DNA of 64,000 nt from Corynebacterium ulcerans. GTDB taxonomy: Bacteria > Actinomycetota > Actinomycetes > Mycobacteriales > Mycobacteriaceae. The DNA is taken from NCBI RefSeq assembly GCF_900187135.1, contig NZ_LT906443.1, positions 2,294,001 through 2,358,000 of the forward strand, read 5' to 3'. Made by a program: the position numbers and the translations under genes. The notes beneath the pieces were generated by a model. It saw only the letters and a program-made list of their open reading frames with translations. It did no database searches and was not told where the DNA came from. The stretch's first letter is position 1, and each line of letters opens with the position of its first letter. Shown one piece after another: positions 18,189 to 27,927 of this stretch.

Positions 18189-18523
18189 TGTGAAGTGTTG
18201 GTTAATTCACAGCTAAGTAAAAGCGGGTACGAGCTGATGGTTGGGCAACTGAACTTTTCTTGGCGTGTCCTGCGTTTTTAACTACCGTAAGTGAAGCGTG
18301 GTGGTGCAGTGTAGAGGACAAGGGTAAAAACGAGACCTTATTTAATAAAAGTGCGTTTTCTATGAAAGTGAGTCCGCGCTAGAATTTATCAGTTCCCCTG
18401 TAGTGCAGCATCGCCGGCATACGGGAACGCGTATGTTGAAGTAATGCAGAAAAATTCTCAGCGGACGCAACTGGTGAGGATGACGTAACAGTGACTAGCA
18501 GTGACTATGAGGAGAACTCTTAG
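18189..18523 (+). other. Non-coding 335-base gap between mca and the next operon
   Basis: No frame with a credible start or family resemblance is seen. It begins with an imperfect GTGAA...TTCAC repeat just after mca. The second half holds TAGAAT (18381-18386), a plausible -10 box for the downstream operon. Nothing else is recognised. Confidence 0.4.
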
Positions 18524-18811
18524 ATGAATACGGTTGATCCAGCCAACGCGATCACCTACCTCGCTCAAACCATCACTGGTCCGGTGGGCTCTGAGTTTGG
18601 AAAAGCATCCCCAATCGGGTGGTTTGTGCTGATCGCGTTGCTTGTTGCTGTGCTCTACATTGGTTGGGCGTTTCGACGTCGCTATACGCGCCTTCACCGG
18701 CGTCGGTTATTTGCGGAAGCACACGGGATCGACCTTTTTGATACCGAGACGCTGGATAAAGCTATGGCAGAGGCCGGAGTGCTTGATCGAGGCAAGAAGT
18801 ACTGGTTCTAA
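18524..18811 (+). CDS. Small membrane protein of unknown function (Rv1083-like position)
   Basis: A 95-residue protein with one membrane helix (about residues 32-50, WFVLIALLVAVLYIGWAF), then a strongly basic stretch (RRRYTRLHRRRLFAEAHG) and a soluble tail ending in DRGKKYWF. A homologue holds the same place after mca in mycobacteria, as I recall it. No function is known. GAGGAG lies 9 bases before the ATG. The prenyl synthase gene follows 70 bases later on the same strand. Confidence 0.78.
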   Translation: MNTVDPANAITYLAQTITGPVGSEFGKASPIGWFVLIALLVAVLYIGWAFRRRYTRLHRRRLFAEAHGIDLFDTETLDKAMAEAGVLDRGKKYWF

Positions 18812-18880
18812 GCTGACACGTTGTCGGTAGTGCGCTACTGCGTTAGATGGCGCCCTTGCATAAGAAGGCGGAGCAACAAC

Positions 18881-19678
18881 ATGAAAGAGACCCTTACATC
18901 GCCGTTCAAGGCGGCGCTACAGGTGGTGCTCTATCCATTTTATGAGAAGCGCTTACTGGGAGAGATCGCAGGCGCTAAGCAACCTTCGCACGTTGCCATC
19001 ATGTGCGATGGCAACCGCAGATGGGCACGTGAGGCAGGGTTTGCTGATGTTACCCATGGACATCGCGTAGGTGCTAAAAAAGTCGGCGAAATGGTCCGAT
19101 GGTGTAAAGACACCGATGTGGAGTTGGTGACAGTCTATTTACTCTCCACAGAGAATCTGGGCAGGGCTAGCGATGAGCTCGATATGCTTTTTGACATCAT
19201 TGGGGACGTCGTTGACGAGCTTGCCGACCCAGAGATCAACTGTAGACTTCGCCTGGTGGGGCACTTGGATCTGCTTCCGTCGGAAGTTGCAGAGCGTATG
19301 AACTATGCACAGGAGAAGACCGCTCATAATACGGGTGTGGCCGTGAATGTAGCAGTAGGCTACGGAGGTCGTCAGGAGATCGTCGATGCGGTACGCGAGC
19401 TCATCTCCGGAGAGGTCGAGTCTGGTACTGCGGCGGAGCAAATAGCCGACAAAGTTACCGTGGATTCTATCTCTAAGCACCTTTACACCTCGGGGCAGCC
19501 CGATCCCGATCTAGTGATTCGTACTTCGGGCGAACAGCGATTGTCTGGCTTTCTCCTGTGGCAAGCAGCGTATTCGGAGATTTGGTTCACGGATACGTAC
19601 TGGCCAGCTTTCCGTCGCCTCGATTTTCTCCGCGCGCTCAGGGAGTACTCCAAACGAAGCCGCAGGTTTGGAAAATGA
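18881..19678 (+). CDS. uppS: Short-chain Z-isoprenyl diphosphate synthase (UppS family)
   Basis: A cis-prenyltransferase of 265 residues. The phosphate-binding start HVAIMCDGNRRWAREAG, with the essential Asp, lies around residues 38-54. VTVYLLSTENLGR and the C-terminal PDLVIRTSGEQRLSGFLLWQAAYSEIWF motif (in part) are intact. The neighbourhood matches mycobacterial Rv1086, an omega-E,Z-farnesyl diphosphate synthase that feeds decaprenyl phosphate synthesis, so this is likely that paralogue rather than the long-chain enzyme. I use ATG 18881 (AAGGCGGAG just upstream) instead of the longer frame from 18821. It overlaps the next gene by ATGA. Confidence 0.9.
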   Translation: MKETLTSPFKAALQVVLYPFYEKRLLGEIAGAKQPSHVAIMCDGNRRWAREAGFADVTHGHRVGAKKVGEMVRWCKDTDVELVTVYLLSTENLGRASDELDMLFDIIGDVVDELADPEINCRLRLVGHLDLLPSEVAERMNYAQEKTAHNTGVAVNVAVGYGGRQEIVDAVRELISGEVESGTAAEQIADKVTVDSISKHLYTSGQPDPDLVIRTSGEQRLSGFLLWQAAYSEIWFTDTYWPAFRRLDFLRALREYSKRSRRFGK

Positions 19679-20175
19679 TTCACATCAGATTCCACTCTGT
19701 GTACGGCTCGACCAAACACTATGCGGAATCACTAGCGCAGTCGGTAGACGCCCTGAGCATCGGAGTGCTCGACGTCCCCATTCCTAGCGACGGACACCCC
19801 GTGGTGATACTCAGCCCGGTTCATGGCCCGAGTATCGCCGGCATCAAAGTCGCGCAGCGATACCATGAAACCCACCCGATCGCGCTCGTAGCGGTAGGGA
19901 TGACGCTTCTCGACGCAGCCCAGAAACGCGATCAAATGCGAAGCTCTGCCCCTGAAAGCTGCGCGCGTTTTTACCTCCCGGGTAGGTTGGACTATTCGCA
20001 GCTCAGTTCTACGCATAAGGCGGCAATGACGTCGCTTGTGGCATTTTTGAAGGCTAAACCATTGAAAAATGCGAATGATAAGAGCATTATCGCTGGGTAT
20101 AACAAGGTTGTGGATCAGGTGGACGTCGACAAGCTACAACCTGTCATAGAGTGGGCGCGCAGCGCAGCCTCCTAG
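19675..20175 (+). CDS. Flavodoxin-domain protein (HemG-like fold)
   Basis: A 166-residue product starting [21 protein letters not shown]. The [11 protein letters not shown] segment is the flavodoxin FMN-phosphate loop. The middle [17 protein letters not shown] and [12 protein letters not shown] strands fit a flavodoxin-like sheet. Similar proteins include menaquinone-dependent protoporphyrinogen dehydrogenase (HemG), but the specific reaction is not evident. Its ATG overlaps the uppS stop (19675-19678), so they are co-translated. Its 3' end overlaps the convergent coaA gene by four bases. Confidence 0.7.
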   Translation: MIHIRFHSVYGSTKHYAESLAQSVDALSIGVLDVPIPSDGHPVVILSPVHGPSIAGIKVAQRYHETHPIALVAVGMTLLDAAQKRDQMRSSAPESCARFYLPGRLDYSQLSSTHKAAMTSLVAFLKAKPLKNANDKSIIAGYNKVVDQVDVDKLQPVIEWARSAAS

Positions 20176-21098
20176 ATTTTGCGCATTCTTACGCGCCGCA
20201 CTTTATGGTTGGAATCTTTACCAAGCACCAAGGAAGCACGTACCCGCGTAGGAAGGATGTGCTCGACCAGGTTGGGGAGATTGATGGTCTGCCAGATCAT
20301 GCGAGCCTCATTGACCGCAGCAGTGTCGGACATGTCGGCGTAATGAGAGAAGTGCGCATTTGGGGCACGGAATGCTGATTGTCGTAGGTGGAGGAATCGA
20401 TCGATATACCATCTTTCGATGTCTTCGATGGCGGCATCCACATACACGCTAAAGTCAAAAAGATCGCTCACCGATAAGGTCGGACCGGTTTGGAGTACGT
20501 TGAGCCCCTCCAAAATTAAAATATCTGGTTGGCAGATCGTGGCCACCTGGTTTTCCACCCTGTTATAGAGAGTGTGGGAGTACACCGGTGCCGTAACGTG
20601 GTGTTTTCCGGATTTTACGTCGGTGACAAAGCGCAGCAGCGCCCGTTGATCGTAGCTTTCCGGATAACCTTTCCTACCCAAAATTCCACGTTTTTTCAGT
20701 TCATCCGTGGGATACAGAAAACCATCTGTGGTGACCAGATCGACTCGCGGATGCTCTTCCCATCGTTGCAGAAGTACCTGGAGCAGACGCGCTGTGGTGG
20801 ATTTTCCCACAGCCACAGAACCCGCAACCCCAATGATGAACGGAACATGGGCGGCATCTTCGCCTAGGAAGGTTTCTGTTGCTGCCGTTAGCTCTTGACG
20901 CGCTTGAACCTGTAGATGAATGAGACGGCTCAGCGGAAGATACACCTCTGCGACTTCTTCCAAATCAATGTTTTCACCGATTCCTCGTAGCTCAATGACC
21001 TCTTCCTCAGTGAGAACTTGGGGCATAGACATACGAAGACGCCGCCAGGAATCACGGTCGAAGTCAAGGTATGGGCTGGAATCTTTCGGGCGAGCCAT
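20172..21098 (-). CDS. coaA: Pantothenate kinase, type I
   Basis: Phosphorylates pantothenate in the first step of coenzyme A synthesis. It has 308 residues, the normal length for bacterial type I PanK. The Walker A sequence [15 protein letters not shown] lies near residues 90-104. Also present are [17 protein letters not shown]-like GYPESYD, and [13 protein letters not shown]. The gene is monocistronic and convergent with the flavodoxin gene. Confidence 0.96.
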   Translation of the reverse strand: MARPKDSSPYLDFDRDSWRRLRMSMPQVLTEEEVIELRGIGENIDLEEVAEVYLPLSRLIHLQVQARQELTAATETFLGEDAAHVPFIIGVAGSVAVGKSTTARLLQVLLQRWEEHPRVDLVTTDGFLYPTDELKKRGILGRKGYPESYDQRALLRFVTDVKSGKHHVTAPVYSHTLYNRVENQVATICQPDILILEGLNVLQTGPTLSVSDLFDFSVYVDAAIEDIERWYIDRFLHLRQSAFRAPNAHFSHYADMSDTAAVNEARMIWQTINLPNLVEHILPTRVRASLVLGKDSNHKVRRVRMRKI

Positions 21099-21348
21099 GA
21101 CGTCTATTGTGCATGGCGGTGCTTGCCTCCCAGAAATTGGTGGGGGCGTAATCTCAAAGTGTGTTCATTTGCACATAATGGAGCTCGTGTCTACGGGGGT
21201 GCAATAAACCCAAGGCTGCCGCTGCTTTTCCAGCCGAAAGCTGTTGTGGGTCTTGTGATTAGTTAGAATTATTCGCGTAGTGCCCCTACCGGCCACACTT
21301 ATGCGTTGTTGGTCGGCTACATAATGAGAAAGGTGAAGTGGTCCAGCA

Positions 21349-22638
21349 ATGACAGATGACATCCGCAACCAGTCGCTGAGCGAATTGGATCCCGAAGTTG
21401 CAGGTGCTATCGCAGGCGAACTTGATCGTCAGCGATCCACCCTTGAGATGATCGCTTCTGAGAATTTTGTGCCTCGTGCGGTTTTGCAGGCACAAGGCTC
21501 CGTATTTACTAACAAATACGCAGAAGGCTACCCAGGCCGCCGTTACTACGGAGGCTGTGAAAATGCGGATATCGTAGAAGACCTGGCACGCAATCGTGCA
21601 AAAGAGGTCTTCGGTGCGGAATTTGCAAATGTTCAACCACACGCAGGTGCACAGGCAAATGCCGCTGTGCTCATGGCGTTGGCTAACCCAGGCGACAAAA
21701 TTATGGGGCTGTCGCTGGCACACGGTGGGCACCTGACCCACGGTATGCACCTAAACTTCTCCGGCAAACTTTACGAGGTTGCTGCATACGAGGTTGACCC
21801 TGAGACATTCCGGGTTGATATGGATAAGGTGCGGGAACAAGCGCTGGCAGAGAAGCCGCAGGTGTTAATTGCTGGTTGGTCTGCGTATCCACGGCAGCAG
21901 GATTTCGAGGCATTCCGTTCGATCGCAGATGAGGTCGGTGCCAAGCTGTGGGTGGATATGGCTCACTTTGCTGGGCTCGTTGCTGCGGACTTGCACCCAA
22001 GCCCGGTTCCTTATGCGGATGTTGTTTCTACCACGGTGCATAAGACCCTAGGTGGTCCGCGCTCGGGCATGATCCTGGCCAAGCAAGAGTATGCGAAGAA
22101 ACTCAACTCTGCGGTCTTCCCAGGCCAGCAGGGTGGTCCTCTCATGCATGCTATTGCGGCTAAGGCCGTGGCCATGAAGATTGCTGCTACTGAGGAGTTC
22201 AAGAACCGTCAAGAGCGTACTCTTGAGGGTGCACAACTCATTGCTGAGCGCCTCGTTTCTGCCGACTGCAAGGCCGCAGGCGTAGACGTTTTGACTGGTG
22301 GTACCGACGTTCACTTGGTTTTGGTGGATCTGCGTAACTCCCAGATGGATGGACAGCAAGCAGAGGATCTCTTGCATGAGGTGGGCATTACGGTGAACCG
22401 CAATGCTGTCCCGTTTGATCCTCGTCCGCCAATGGTCACTTCCGGTTTGCGCATTGGTACTCCGGCACTGGCTACTCGTGGCTTTGATACCGCTGGCTTT
22501 GCTGAGGTTGCGGATATCATTGGTACGGCGCTGGCTCAGGGCACAAACGCTAACGTTGCTGAGCTGCGGGCACGCGTGACCAAGCTCGCTGAACAGTACC
22601 CGCTGTATGAGGGCCTCGAGGATTGGAAGCTGCTCTAA
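21349..22638 (+). CDS. glyA: Serine hydroxymethyltransferase
   Basis: PLP enzyme that interconverts serine and glycine with tetrahydrofolate and supplies one-carbon units. It has 429 residues. The N-terminal [15 protein letters not shown], the [13 protein letters not shown] substrate loop and the PLP-lysine motif [14 protein letters not shown] (around residues 225-238) are all intact. Codon choice is strongly biased, as for an abundant protein. AAGGTGAAG precedes the ATG. The gene ends at a strong GC-rich terminator. Confidence 0.98.
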   Translation: MTDDIRNQSLSELDPEVAGAIAGELDRQRSTLEMIASENFVPRAVLQAQGSVFTNKYAEGYPGRRYYGGCENADIVEDLARNRAKEVFGAEFANVQPHAGAQANAAVLMALANPGDKIMGLSLAHGGHLTHGMHLNFSGKLYEVAAYEVDPETFRVDMDKVREQALAEKPQVLIAGWSAYPRQQDFEAFRSIADEVGAKLWVDMAHFAGLVAADLHPSPVPYADVVSTTVHKTLGGPRSGMILAKQEYAKKLNSAVFPGQQGGPLMHAIAAKAVAMKIAATEEFKNRQERTLEGAQLIAERLVSADCKAAGVDVLTGGTDVHLVLVDLRNSQMDGQQAEDLLHEVGITVNRNAVPFDPRPPMVTSGLRIGTPALATRGFDTAGFAEVADIIGTALAQGTNANVAELRARVTKLAEQYPLYEGLEDWKLL

Positions 22639-22659
22639 TCCACACGAGGTAATACGAGA

Positions 22660-22706
22660 AAGCCCCCGGCACCGTGCGTCTTTGTGACGCTGGTGATCGG
22701 GGGCTT
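22660..22706. terminator. Terminator between glyA and the convergent MFS gene
   Basis: AAGCCCCCG (22660-22668) pairs with CGGGGGCTT (22698-22706). Inside are further pairings (CACC with GGTG, GCGTC with GACGC), making a long compound stem. Confidence 0.8.
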
Positions 22707-22719
22707 ACACGTTGAGATT

Positions 22720-24435
<1,716 letters not shown>

Positions 24436-24489
24436 CTAGATTATAAAAGGGCGTCTTGATGCGGGCTGGTAAGACGCAAAAGGGGAGTT

Positions 24490-25164
24490 TTAGGGAGTTG
24501 CTCGGAAAACATCTTGGAATGCGGAGAACATTCCTTCACAAGCGTCACGGAGCTGCTGTGGTGAGGGATAGTCGTTATTAAAAGACTGGAACCCGAGCTT
24601 GATGGTGGTGAAAGCAATTCCACAGAGCACTGTGGCCTCACGTTGTTCTTCGAGCTTTGTTTTTCTTGCAGCTGGGTGGGTGTGAAGATATTTGGTGATG
24701 AGTTTTTCTAACTCTGAATTTGTTTGGTGAAAACGACCAAAGTGCTGTTGCATGAGCACGGGGTCCTTCTCCCAGATTTCCCTGCGGCGTTTTTGCGTCG
24801 AAGCGGAAAAATATTCATCACGGGTGGGGTCAAAGATGAGTTTCACCAGCATGCTGAGGACTGCGTTGGGGAGGTCCTCATGCTCAGTTGAGAGGAAGGC
24901 TTCCTTTTCTTGTTGTGTAGGTTTTCGCGGGCCTGTGCCTAAGACAGCGTCGTCTTTTGTTGCGAAGTAGTTGAAGAATGTTCGTTTGGACACTCCGACG
25001 GGTTCACAAATTTCCTCGACAGTGACGTTGGAAAAACCACGTTCTAGTACAAGGCGCGTTGCGCTGTCTTCGATAGCTTGATGAGTACGGATTTTTTTTA
25101 TTTTTCTGTGGGATTCCATCGGTACTGCACGGTTCCCGCAGGCGTTTCTGTTGATTCTCGCCAT
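24490..25164 (-). CDS. TetR-family regulator of the adjacent MFS transporter
   Basis: The N-terminal HTH is VEEICEPVGVSKRTFFNYFATK; the C-terminal domain is helical. The 224-residue reading starts at ATG 25164. TATTCT lies 8 bases before it and no ribosome site is seen, so a leaderless message is plausible. An inner start (MESHRKIK, 25119) would align better with its paralogue at 29564-30214. Palindromes just upstream are likely self-operators. It probably controls both itself and the MFS gene downstream. Confidence 0.85.
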   Translation of the reverse strand: MARINRNACGNRAVPMESHRKIKKIRTHQAIEDSATRLVLERGFSNVTVEEICEPVGVSKRTFFNYFATKDDAVLGTGPRKPTQQEKEAFLSTEHEDLPNAVLSMLVKLIFDPTRDEYFSASTQKRRREIWEKDPVLMQQHFGRFHQTNSELEKLITKYLHTHPAARKTKLEEQREATVLCGIAFTTIKLGFQSFNNDYPSPQQLRDACEGMFSAFQDVFRATP

Positions 25165-25188
25165 GGAATGTGAGAATACGCCCGAAAC

Positions 25189-25219
25189 TGCACAAAGTGC
25201 AAAAATTCATCAAGTGAAT
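25189..25219. promoter_or_regulatory. Candidate TetR operator region
   Basis: Two adjacent palindromes lie 25-55 bases before the TetR start: TGCACAAAGTGCA (25189-25201; 5-3-5) and ATTCATCAAGTGAAT (25205-25219; 5-5-5). The TTGCAC half-site also appears upstream of the paralogous TetR gene near 30240. Confidence 0.5.
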
Positions 25220-25322
25220 TTGTTGGCAAATGAAGGCTTTGGTGACGTGTCACACTTCTTACTGGAGCTTAATGTCAAAACGGTGCATAAAAGCAGGTAG
25301 AGGTGCTGAAGAAAGTTAAAAA

Positions 25323-25361
25323 ACGGCTGAAAAACGGGTAAGGTTACCCATTTTCAGCCGT
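25323..25361 (-). terminator. Rho-independent terminator of the DUF5997 gene
   Basis: ACGGCTGAAAAACGGGTAA (25323-25341) pairs with TTACCCATTTTCAGCCGT (25344-25361), with one mismatch. Read on the minus strand it is followed by six T (25317-25322 region). Confidence 0.85.
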
Positions 25362-25387
25362 CGGTACGAGCGGAGAAGCCGTAGGAA

Positions 25388-25840
25388 CTAGTCCCGGTTA
25401 TTGTTATCCTCATTGCTTGAAGTCGCATTATTGGTGGACTCATTGCGTGAGTTGGCCAGGGTAGTGCGTGCAGCACGCAACCACTCTGGTTGATTTTCCA
25501 AGAGAGCTTTGATTTCCGCTGTGGTCAAAGCTTTGTCCATATCATTGCGTTTAAGAGCAGTGATGGTGACGCCGAGTTTTTGCGCGACAACCGGACGCGG
25601 GTGCGGCCCCATGCGGCGCAATTCTTGTAGCCACTCAGGCGGATCGCTGTGAAGTGCCACAAACTCCTCATGGGTGAGAGCGTTAGCTTGGAACTCCTCT
25701 GGAGTGGCGGGCAAATAGATGCCCAACTTCTTCGCAGCGGTCTGGGGCTTCATTGCAGTGCCAGACGGCTTGCGTACAGATTCTTCATTCACGCGTTCAA
25801 CGGTAGCATTGTTTTCCATGATGAGCTTAAGTTTTGTCAT
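25388..25840 (-). CDS. DUF5997 family protein
   Basis: About 150 residues, soluble. It carries two similar short segments: LPATPEEFQANALTHEEFVAL...PPEWLQELRRMGPHPR and LTTAEIKALLENQPEWLRAARTT. This matches, from memory, the actinobacterial family DUF5997, which often sits head-to-head with a LysR-like gene, as here. Starts at MTKLKL (25840) or MENNATV (25819) are both possible. With the first the gene overlaps the divergent gene's 5' end by about 20 bases. The low-complexity Asn/Ser-rich C-terminus looks disordered. Function unknown. Confidence 0.7.
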   Translation of the reverse strand: MTKLKLIMENNATVERVNEESVRKPSGTAMKPQTAAKKLGIYLPATPEEFQANALTHEEFVALHSDPPEWLQELRRMGPHPRPVVAQKLGVTITALKRNDMDKALTTAEIKALLENQPEWLRAARTTLANSRNESTNNATSSNEDNNNRD

Positions 25841-26513
25841 TGGCACCGAGCCGGACAAGTGGCTGCACCGATTCGATGACCGTACTCAGCACGGTGGAAT
25901 CCATAGTGCTGCCTCGCATGCTCCCGTGACACAACTGCTCGAAGGCTCTGTGGATATAGCCTTGGTAAGGTTGCCTGATTCTCGCATTGACGGCAGCGCA
26001 GATCTCCATGTGGTGCGGTTATATCAAGAAAGCATGGGGATAGCTTTGCCCAAAGAGCACACGCTCACGCTTCTGGACAAGCTTTCCGATGCCGACCTGG
26101 AAGGTGAGATCTGTAATTACCGCATTGGTGAAGCCTTGGAACTGGACATCGATGAACTGCGCTCTGCTTTACAGGTTGTGGCGGCAAATGTCGGCTACGC
26201 AATCGCGCCCCGCCCGCTTATCAAGGCTATGAGCGGAAAACTCATAGAGCATCGGGACTTCACTTCTCCTACTCACGTGGGGCAGACTTCCATAGCTTTG
26301 GCGTGGAAGAAAGACCGCGATGCCGAGGATATTCAAGATTTTGTGGGAATTGCCAAAGGTCGAAAGCCCAACTCTTCGCGGCAATCGGGTGAAAAGAAGC
26401 TCAGTGCTCGGGAGAAGAGCTTGGCCAAACAACAACGAAGAGAAGCTGACAGGAAAGCAAAAGGACAACGACCGAAGGCGGGGCGAAAAACGAAGCCACG
26501 TGGGCGTCGATAA
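25821..26513 (+). CDS. LysR-type substrate-binding domain protein without a DNA-binding domain
   Basis: The sequence LSFVIGTEPDKWLHRFDDRT opens a periplasmic-binding-like domain of the LysR effector type, continuing with APVTQLLEGSVDIALVRLPD and YRIGEALELDIDELRSALQVVAANVGYAIAPR (in part). No N-terminal winged helix precedes it. The C-terminal 45 residues are extremely basic (Lys/Arg-rich) and may bind nucleic acid. Start ATG 25818 or 25821; TAGCAT at 25804-25809 suggests a leaderless message. Divergent from the DUF5997 gene, with overlapping 5' ends. The role is unknown. Confidence 0.65.
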   Translation: MSLSFVIGTEPDKWLHRFDDRTQHGGIHSAASHAPVTQLLEGSVDIALVRLPDSRIDGSADLHVVRLYQESMGIALPKEHTLTLLDKLSDADLEGEICNYRIGEALELDIDELRSALQVVAANVGYAIAPRPLIKAMSGKLIEHRDFTSPTHVGQTSIALAWKKDRDAEDIQDFVGIAKGRKPNSSRQSGEKKLSAREKSLAKQQRREADRKAKGQRPKAGRKTKPRGRR

Positions 26514-26649
26514 GCCGCCATAGAGATGTAACCATCGAGTCTCGATCTGCTAACGATTAGCGTAGATGGTTGCAAAAAAGGTCGGTTCACACTCACAATC
26601 GGCTCCGCAGTATGTTTGCACTACGGCTTAACACACAGAGGGTGATTTT

Positions 26650-27288
26650 ATGTCTCAAGACAGTCTTCTAGCGAGGAATCGGGCAAAAGTCTTAGTAGCT
26701 AGTGTGCTCCTTGCTACAGGGCTAACGGCATGTTCATCCGCAACGGATAAAGCTAGCAATGCAGGGCCAGCTTCAAGCTCTTTGCTTCCTACCGATGCTC
26801 AAACGCACGATGCAGTTTCCGCGGATGCGCCTTCGGAATCTGGAAACTCAGTGGAAAGCACAGCTGGTGCTTCCAAATCGCTTTCTCAGCTGGCAGATTT
26901 TCCTCAAGGTGACGATGACAGCGCCTTGACCCAATTCTTCCTACCCAACGGAACCGCCATACAGATCCCCTCAGAGCTGGCGGAAAAAATAGGTAAAGCC
27001 CGAAACTTTGGTCCCCTCACGGGTGTAGAACACGTTGGTGGAGGTGCATATATGGCCTCATTCGAGGGCGGGAAGTACCTCGTCTATAAAAACGATGACG
27101 TTGAGCCCGTGATAGGCAAAATCGCGGAAACGTGGATCGCGCGAGGCGGCGTGAACTCTGATCTCGGGGCGCCGCTCGACGACGAGGAAGCTATTTCTCG
27201 GGGTTGGAGTCAAACATTTGAAAAAGGCACCATTTCGTGGATCCGAGATGAAAAAGGGGAATACTCAGCGGAGATCCGGAAGAAATAA
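26650..27288 (+). CDS. Secreted lipoprotein with LGFP-type repeat
   Basis: The signal peptide ends in a good lipobox, LTAC with Cys 28. A Ser/Ala-rich linker follows to about residue 85, then a small domain. Near the C-terminus, ETWIARGGVNSDLGAPL and GWSQTFEKGTISW match the LGFP repeat found in corynebacterial and mycobacterial envelope proteins, which is thought to attach proteins to the cell wall. A single repeat is visible. The protein is therefore probably an envelope-associated lipoprotein; its specific role is unknown. Confidence 0.78.
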   Translation: MSQDSLLARNRAKVLVASVLLATGLTACSSATDKASNAGPASSSLLPTDAQTHDAVSADAPSESGNSVESTAGASKSLSQLADFPQGDDDSALTQFFLPNGTAIQIPSELAEKIGKARNFGPLTGVEHVGGGAYMASFEGGKYLVYKNDDVEPVIGKIAETWIARGGVNSDLGAPLDDEEAISRGWSQTFEKGTISWIRDEKGEYSAEIRKK

Positions 27289-27366
27289 GCGCTTCAAGTC
27301 TGCGATTCTTAAGAAAGCTGGTCTTCCGAGTGGCTAACAAGGTCCTAATTAGACAGAATTGAACAC

Positions 27367-27927
27367 ATGCACACAAAGGATTTCTATATCCGGCCGTTGC
27401 GTCGGACAGACTTTGGGCAGGTTCAACAGATCTATCTCCTTGGGTTGAACACTGGACATGCCTCCTATGAAATTGAGGCACCCAGTTGGGAAAAGTTCTC
27501 GGGGACTAAGATTCCCGAGACACTTTTTGTTGCCGTAGATGCGGAAGATGACTCGAAGATCCTAGGGTGGGTATCTGCAGCTCCCATCTCCTCGCGCTCG
27601 GTATTCCGCGGGGTTGTGGAGGACTCGATCTATATTCATCCGGATGCTAGAGGGCGTGGAGTTGCCGGGGCTCTCCTAGATAAGCTTATCGACGTGTGCC
27701 AGGGGCTAGGAATATGGTCCATTCATTCATGGATTTTTCCAGAAAATGAAGGCTCCGCGGGCCTGCATGAATCACGAGGGTTTGAAAAAGTAGGGACCTT
27801 AGGACACCTAGCAAAAATGACATATGGTGAAATGGCGGGACAATGGCGTGACACCGACATTTGGGAAAAGCTGCTTCCCAAGCCGGAAATAGATGATCAT
27901 ACTGCCGCTGCACTCGACCTCAGCTAA
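27367..27927 (+). CDS. GNAT N-acetyltransferase (phosphinothricin/methionine-sulfone acetyltransferase-like)
   Basis: A 186-residue GNAT fold. The acetyl-CoA loop is in SIYIHPDARGRGVAGALLDKLI (around residues 91-112), with the R/Q-x-x-G-x-G/A pattern RGRGVAG. ASYEIEAPSWEKF and SWIFPENEGSAGLHESRGFEKVGTL match the Pat/Bar/MnaT subgroup, which acetylates phosphinothricin or methionine derivatives. The natural substrate is probably an amino acid analogue. It ends at a bidirectional terminator, its stop codon overlapping the stop codon of the convergent MFS frame. Confidence 0.83.
   Translation: MHTKDFYIRPLRRTDFGQVQQIYLLGLNTGHASYEIEAPSWEKFSGTKIPETLFVAVDAEDDSKILGWVSAAPISSRSVFRGVVEDSIYIHPDARGRGVAGALLDKLIDVCQGLGIWSIHSWIFPENEGSAGLHESRGFEKVGTLGHLAKMTYGEMAGQWRDTDIWEKLLPKPEIDDHTAAALDLS

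Noticed and set aside
21099-21348. Riboswitch in front of glyA
   Set aside because: I looked for glycine or other riboswitch motifs in the roughly 250-base leader and found no conserved core.
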